DNA of 64,000 bases from Thauera propionica (GTDB lineage Bacteria; Pseudomonadota; Gammaproteobacteria; Burkholderiales; Rhodocyclaceae): contig NZ_NOIH01000012.1 of NCBI RefSeq assembly GCF_002245655.1, forward strand, positions 117,386 through 181,385, in the 5' to 3' direction. Both the position numbers and the translations under genes were made by a program. Below, piece by piece: positions 63,293 through 64,000 of this stretch. Numbering within the stretch: position 1 is the stretch's first letter; each line of letters opens with the position of its first letter. The notes beneath the pieces were generated by a model. The model did no database searches, was not told where the DNA came from, and saw nothing but the letters and a program-made list of their open reading frames with translations.

Positions 63293-63507
63293 CCCCAGAG
63301 CTGCTGGAGTTGCTCGTGACCCGGGAGATGCCCTTCGGAAAGTACAAGGGCCATCTCATTGTAGACCTGCCCGGGTATTACCTAGCCTGGTTCGCGCGGG
63401 AGGGGTTCCCCAAGGGGCAGCTCGGGCAGTTGCTTGCGCTGATGCACGAGCTGGACCATAACGATTTGCGCGCGCTGGTCGAACCGCTGCGAAAGCGGCC
63501 AGGATGA
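63289..63507 (+). CDS. DUF3820 protein
   Basis: A 72-residue protein with the DUF3820 signature MPFGKYKGHLIVDLPGYYLAWF. Members occur near defence and recombination genes and are suggested to bind nucleic acid; function is unknown. Starts at GTG 63289, overlapping the previous stop. Confidence 0.8.
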   Translation: MTPELLELLVTREMPFGKYKGHLIVDLPGYYLAWFAREGFPKGQLGQLLALMHELDHNDLRALVEPLRKRPG

Positions 63508-63549
63508 GGCATCAGTTTGCCGTCGGTAGAAAGGAAAGAGGGAGGGCGG

Positions 63550-63735
63550 ATGTCGCGAAAAACCGCCGTGAAGGCCTACACCCTTCGCATCGAGATTCAG
63601 GATATTGAACCGCTTGTTTGGCGCCGGCTTCTCGTCGATGGCGACACCACGCTGAGCAAGCTTCATCACTACATCCAAGCTGCGATGGGCTGGACCGACG
63701 CACATCTCCATGAGTTCGAGATTGGCGGCAAGACC
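63550..63735 (+). pseudogene. Plasmid pRiA4b ORF-3 family gene, broken by IS66
   Basis: The visible 62 codons (MSRKTAVKAYTLRIEIQDIE, WRRLLVDGDTTLSKLHHYIQ, AAMGWTDAHLHEFEIGGKT) match the N-terminal part of the pRiA4b ORF-3-like family, usually about 180 residues. A GGAGGG site precedes the ATG. Similarity stops exactly at 63735, where the IS66 terminal sequence begins, and the frame runs into a stop at 63778. The gene is therefore disrupted by insertion; the rest should lie past the IS element, beyond this window. Confidence 0.8.
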
Positions 63736-63769
63736 GTAAGCACCCGGCAAACCCGTCTTGCCGTTTCGC

Positions 63770-63997
63770 TCAGACGCTGACGGCTGGCTGCCAGCGATGC
63801 GGCAGCAGTTCGCCAATCCTGCTGTAGGGCTGGCTCGGCAGCCGTTCGAGCACATCCTTCAGGTACGCGAAGGGCTCGTGGCCATTCAGTCGCGCGGACT
63901 GGATCAGGCTCATGATCGCAGCCGCGCGCTGGCCCGCCCGCAGGCTACCCGCGAAGAGCCAGTTCTTGCGCTTATGCAAAGGTTGGCATAAGCGCAA
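63770..63997 (-). CDS. IS66 transposase, C-terminal fragment
   Basis: About 75 residues of the IS66 TnpC-type transposase C-terminus: KRKNWLFAGSLRAGQRAAA, IMSLIQSARLNGHEPFAYL, KDVLERLPSQ and IGELLPHRW, all characteristic. The stop is at 63770, and the frame runs off the right edge, so the protein is incomplete here. The N-terminal catalytic parts are outside. The first residues (LRLCQPLH) differ from the usual lead into RKNWLF and coincide with the inverted repeat at 63966-63997, so the gene may already be broken. Confidence 0.8.
   Translation of the reverse strand: MRLCQPLHKRKNWLFAGSLRAGQRAAAIMSLIQSARLNGHEPFAYLKDVLERLPSQPYSRIGELLPHRWQPAVSV
63966..63997. repeat. 12-8-12 perfect inverted repeat
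   Basis: TTGCGCTTATGC (63966-63977), 8-bp spacer AAAGGTTG, then GCATAAGCGCAA (63986-63997). Perfect 12-bp arms with an 8-bp centre fit the form of a tyrosine-recombinase crossover site. It sits in the IS66 transposase frame next to the window edge. Confidence 0.7.
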
Positions 63998-64000
63998 TTA

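Larger units (their letters stand above)
63736..64000 (-). mobile_element. IS66-family insertion sequence, partial end
   Basis: The end at 63736 begins GTAAGCACCCGG, in keeping with the GTAAGCG-type terminal repeats of IS66 elements. The reverse-strand protein just inside is the transposase C-terminus. Only 265 bp are in the window, and near the right edge a 12-8-12 inverted repeat may mark another insertion. IS66 elements make 8-bp target repeats; GCAAGACC (63728-63735) would be the copy expected at the far end. Confidence 0.8.

Overview
The window looks like a chromosome segment from a high-GC betaproteobacterium, most likely Rhodocyclales (Azoarcus/Thauera/Aromatoleum type). This rests on gene order and protein families (purF-metZ, a gyrA-serC-pheA-hisC-tyrA-aroA/cmk-rpsA-ihfB supra-operon, thrS-infC-rpmI-rplT-pheS-pheT-ihfA) and was not tested by a database search.

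Left part, 1-35530, is core genome. It starts inside purF and runs through metZ, a reverse block lpxH/ppiB/ppiA, cysS, and the reverse heat-shock block grpE-dnaK-dnaJ. Good sigma-32-type promoter sequences precede grpE and dnaK. Next comes a long forward run: gyrA, serC, pheA, hisC, tyrA and an aroA-cmk fusion (serine, aromatic amino acid and CMP metabolism), then rpsA, ihfB, lapA-lapB (LPS regulation) and cysM. It continues with a ydbH-ynbE-ydbL-type set (AsmA-like phospholipid transport), an exonuclease, a small membrane protein, tRNA-Val(GAC), and the thrS to pheT translation cluster with ihfA and a MerR regulator. The core ends at tRNA-Pro(GGG), 35452-35528.

The right part, from about 35530 to the end, is accessory DNA. 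A reverse-strand group comes first: a HugZ-like oxidase, an unknown acidic protein, and an operon of a DUF4258-like protein, an ADP-ribosylglycohydrolase and a WYL-domain regulator. Divergent from it, across a 329-bp region with several inverted repeats, is a roughly 23.5-kb forward cluster. It encodes an SNF2/DrmD-like helicase, a 1741-residue Eco57I/PglX-type adenine methylase, a UvrD-like helicase, a Dna2/Upf1-like helicase, an unknown AT-rich gene, a TacAT toxin-antitoxin pair, a 2137-residue DruE-like helicase with DUF1998, and a RelE-like/UvrD fusion helicase. It then ends in small genes and an IS66-family element that breaks a pRiA4b ORF-3-type gene.

The main interest is this cluster. 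Its first two genes look like the start of class 1 DISARM, but drmA, drmB and drmC are absent. A Druantia-type DruE-like giant and three SF1 helicases stand in their place. This is probably an anti-phage system combining methylation with five helicases, with a WYL repressor and ADP-ribose hydrolase as likely accessory partners. No antiviral activity can be shown from sequence alone.
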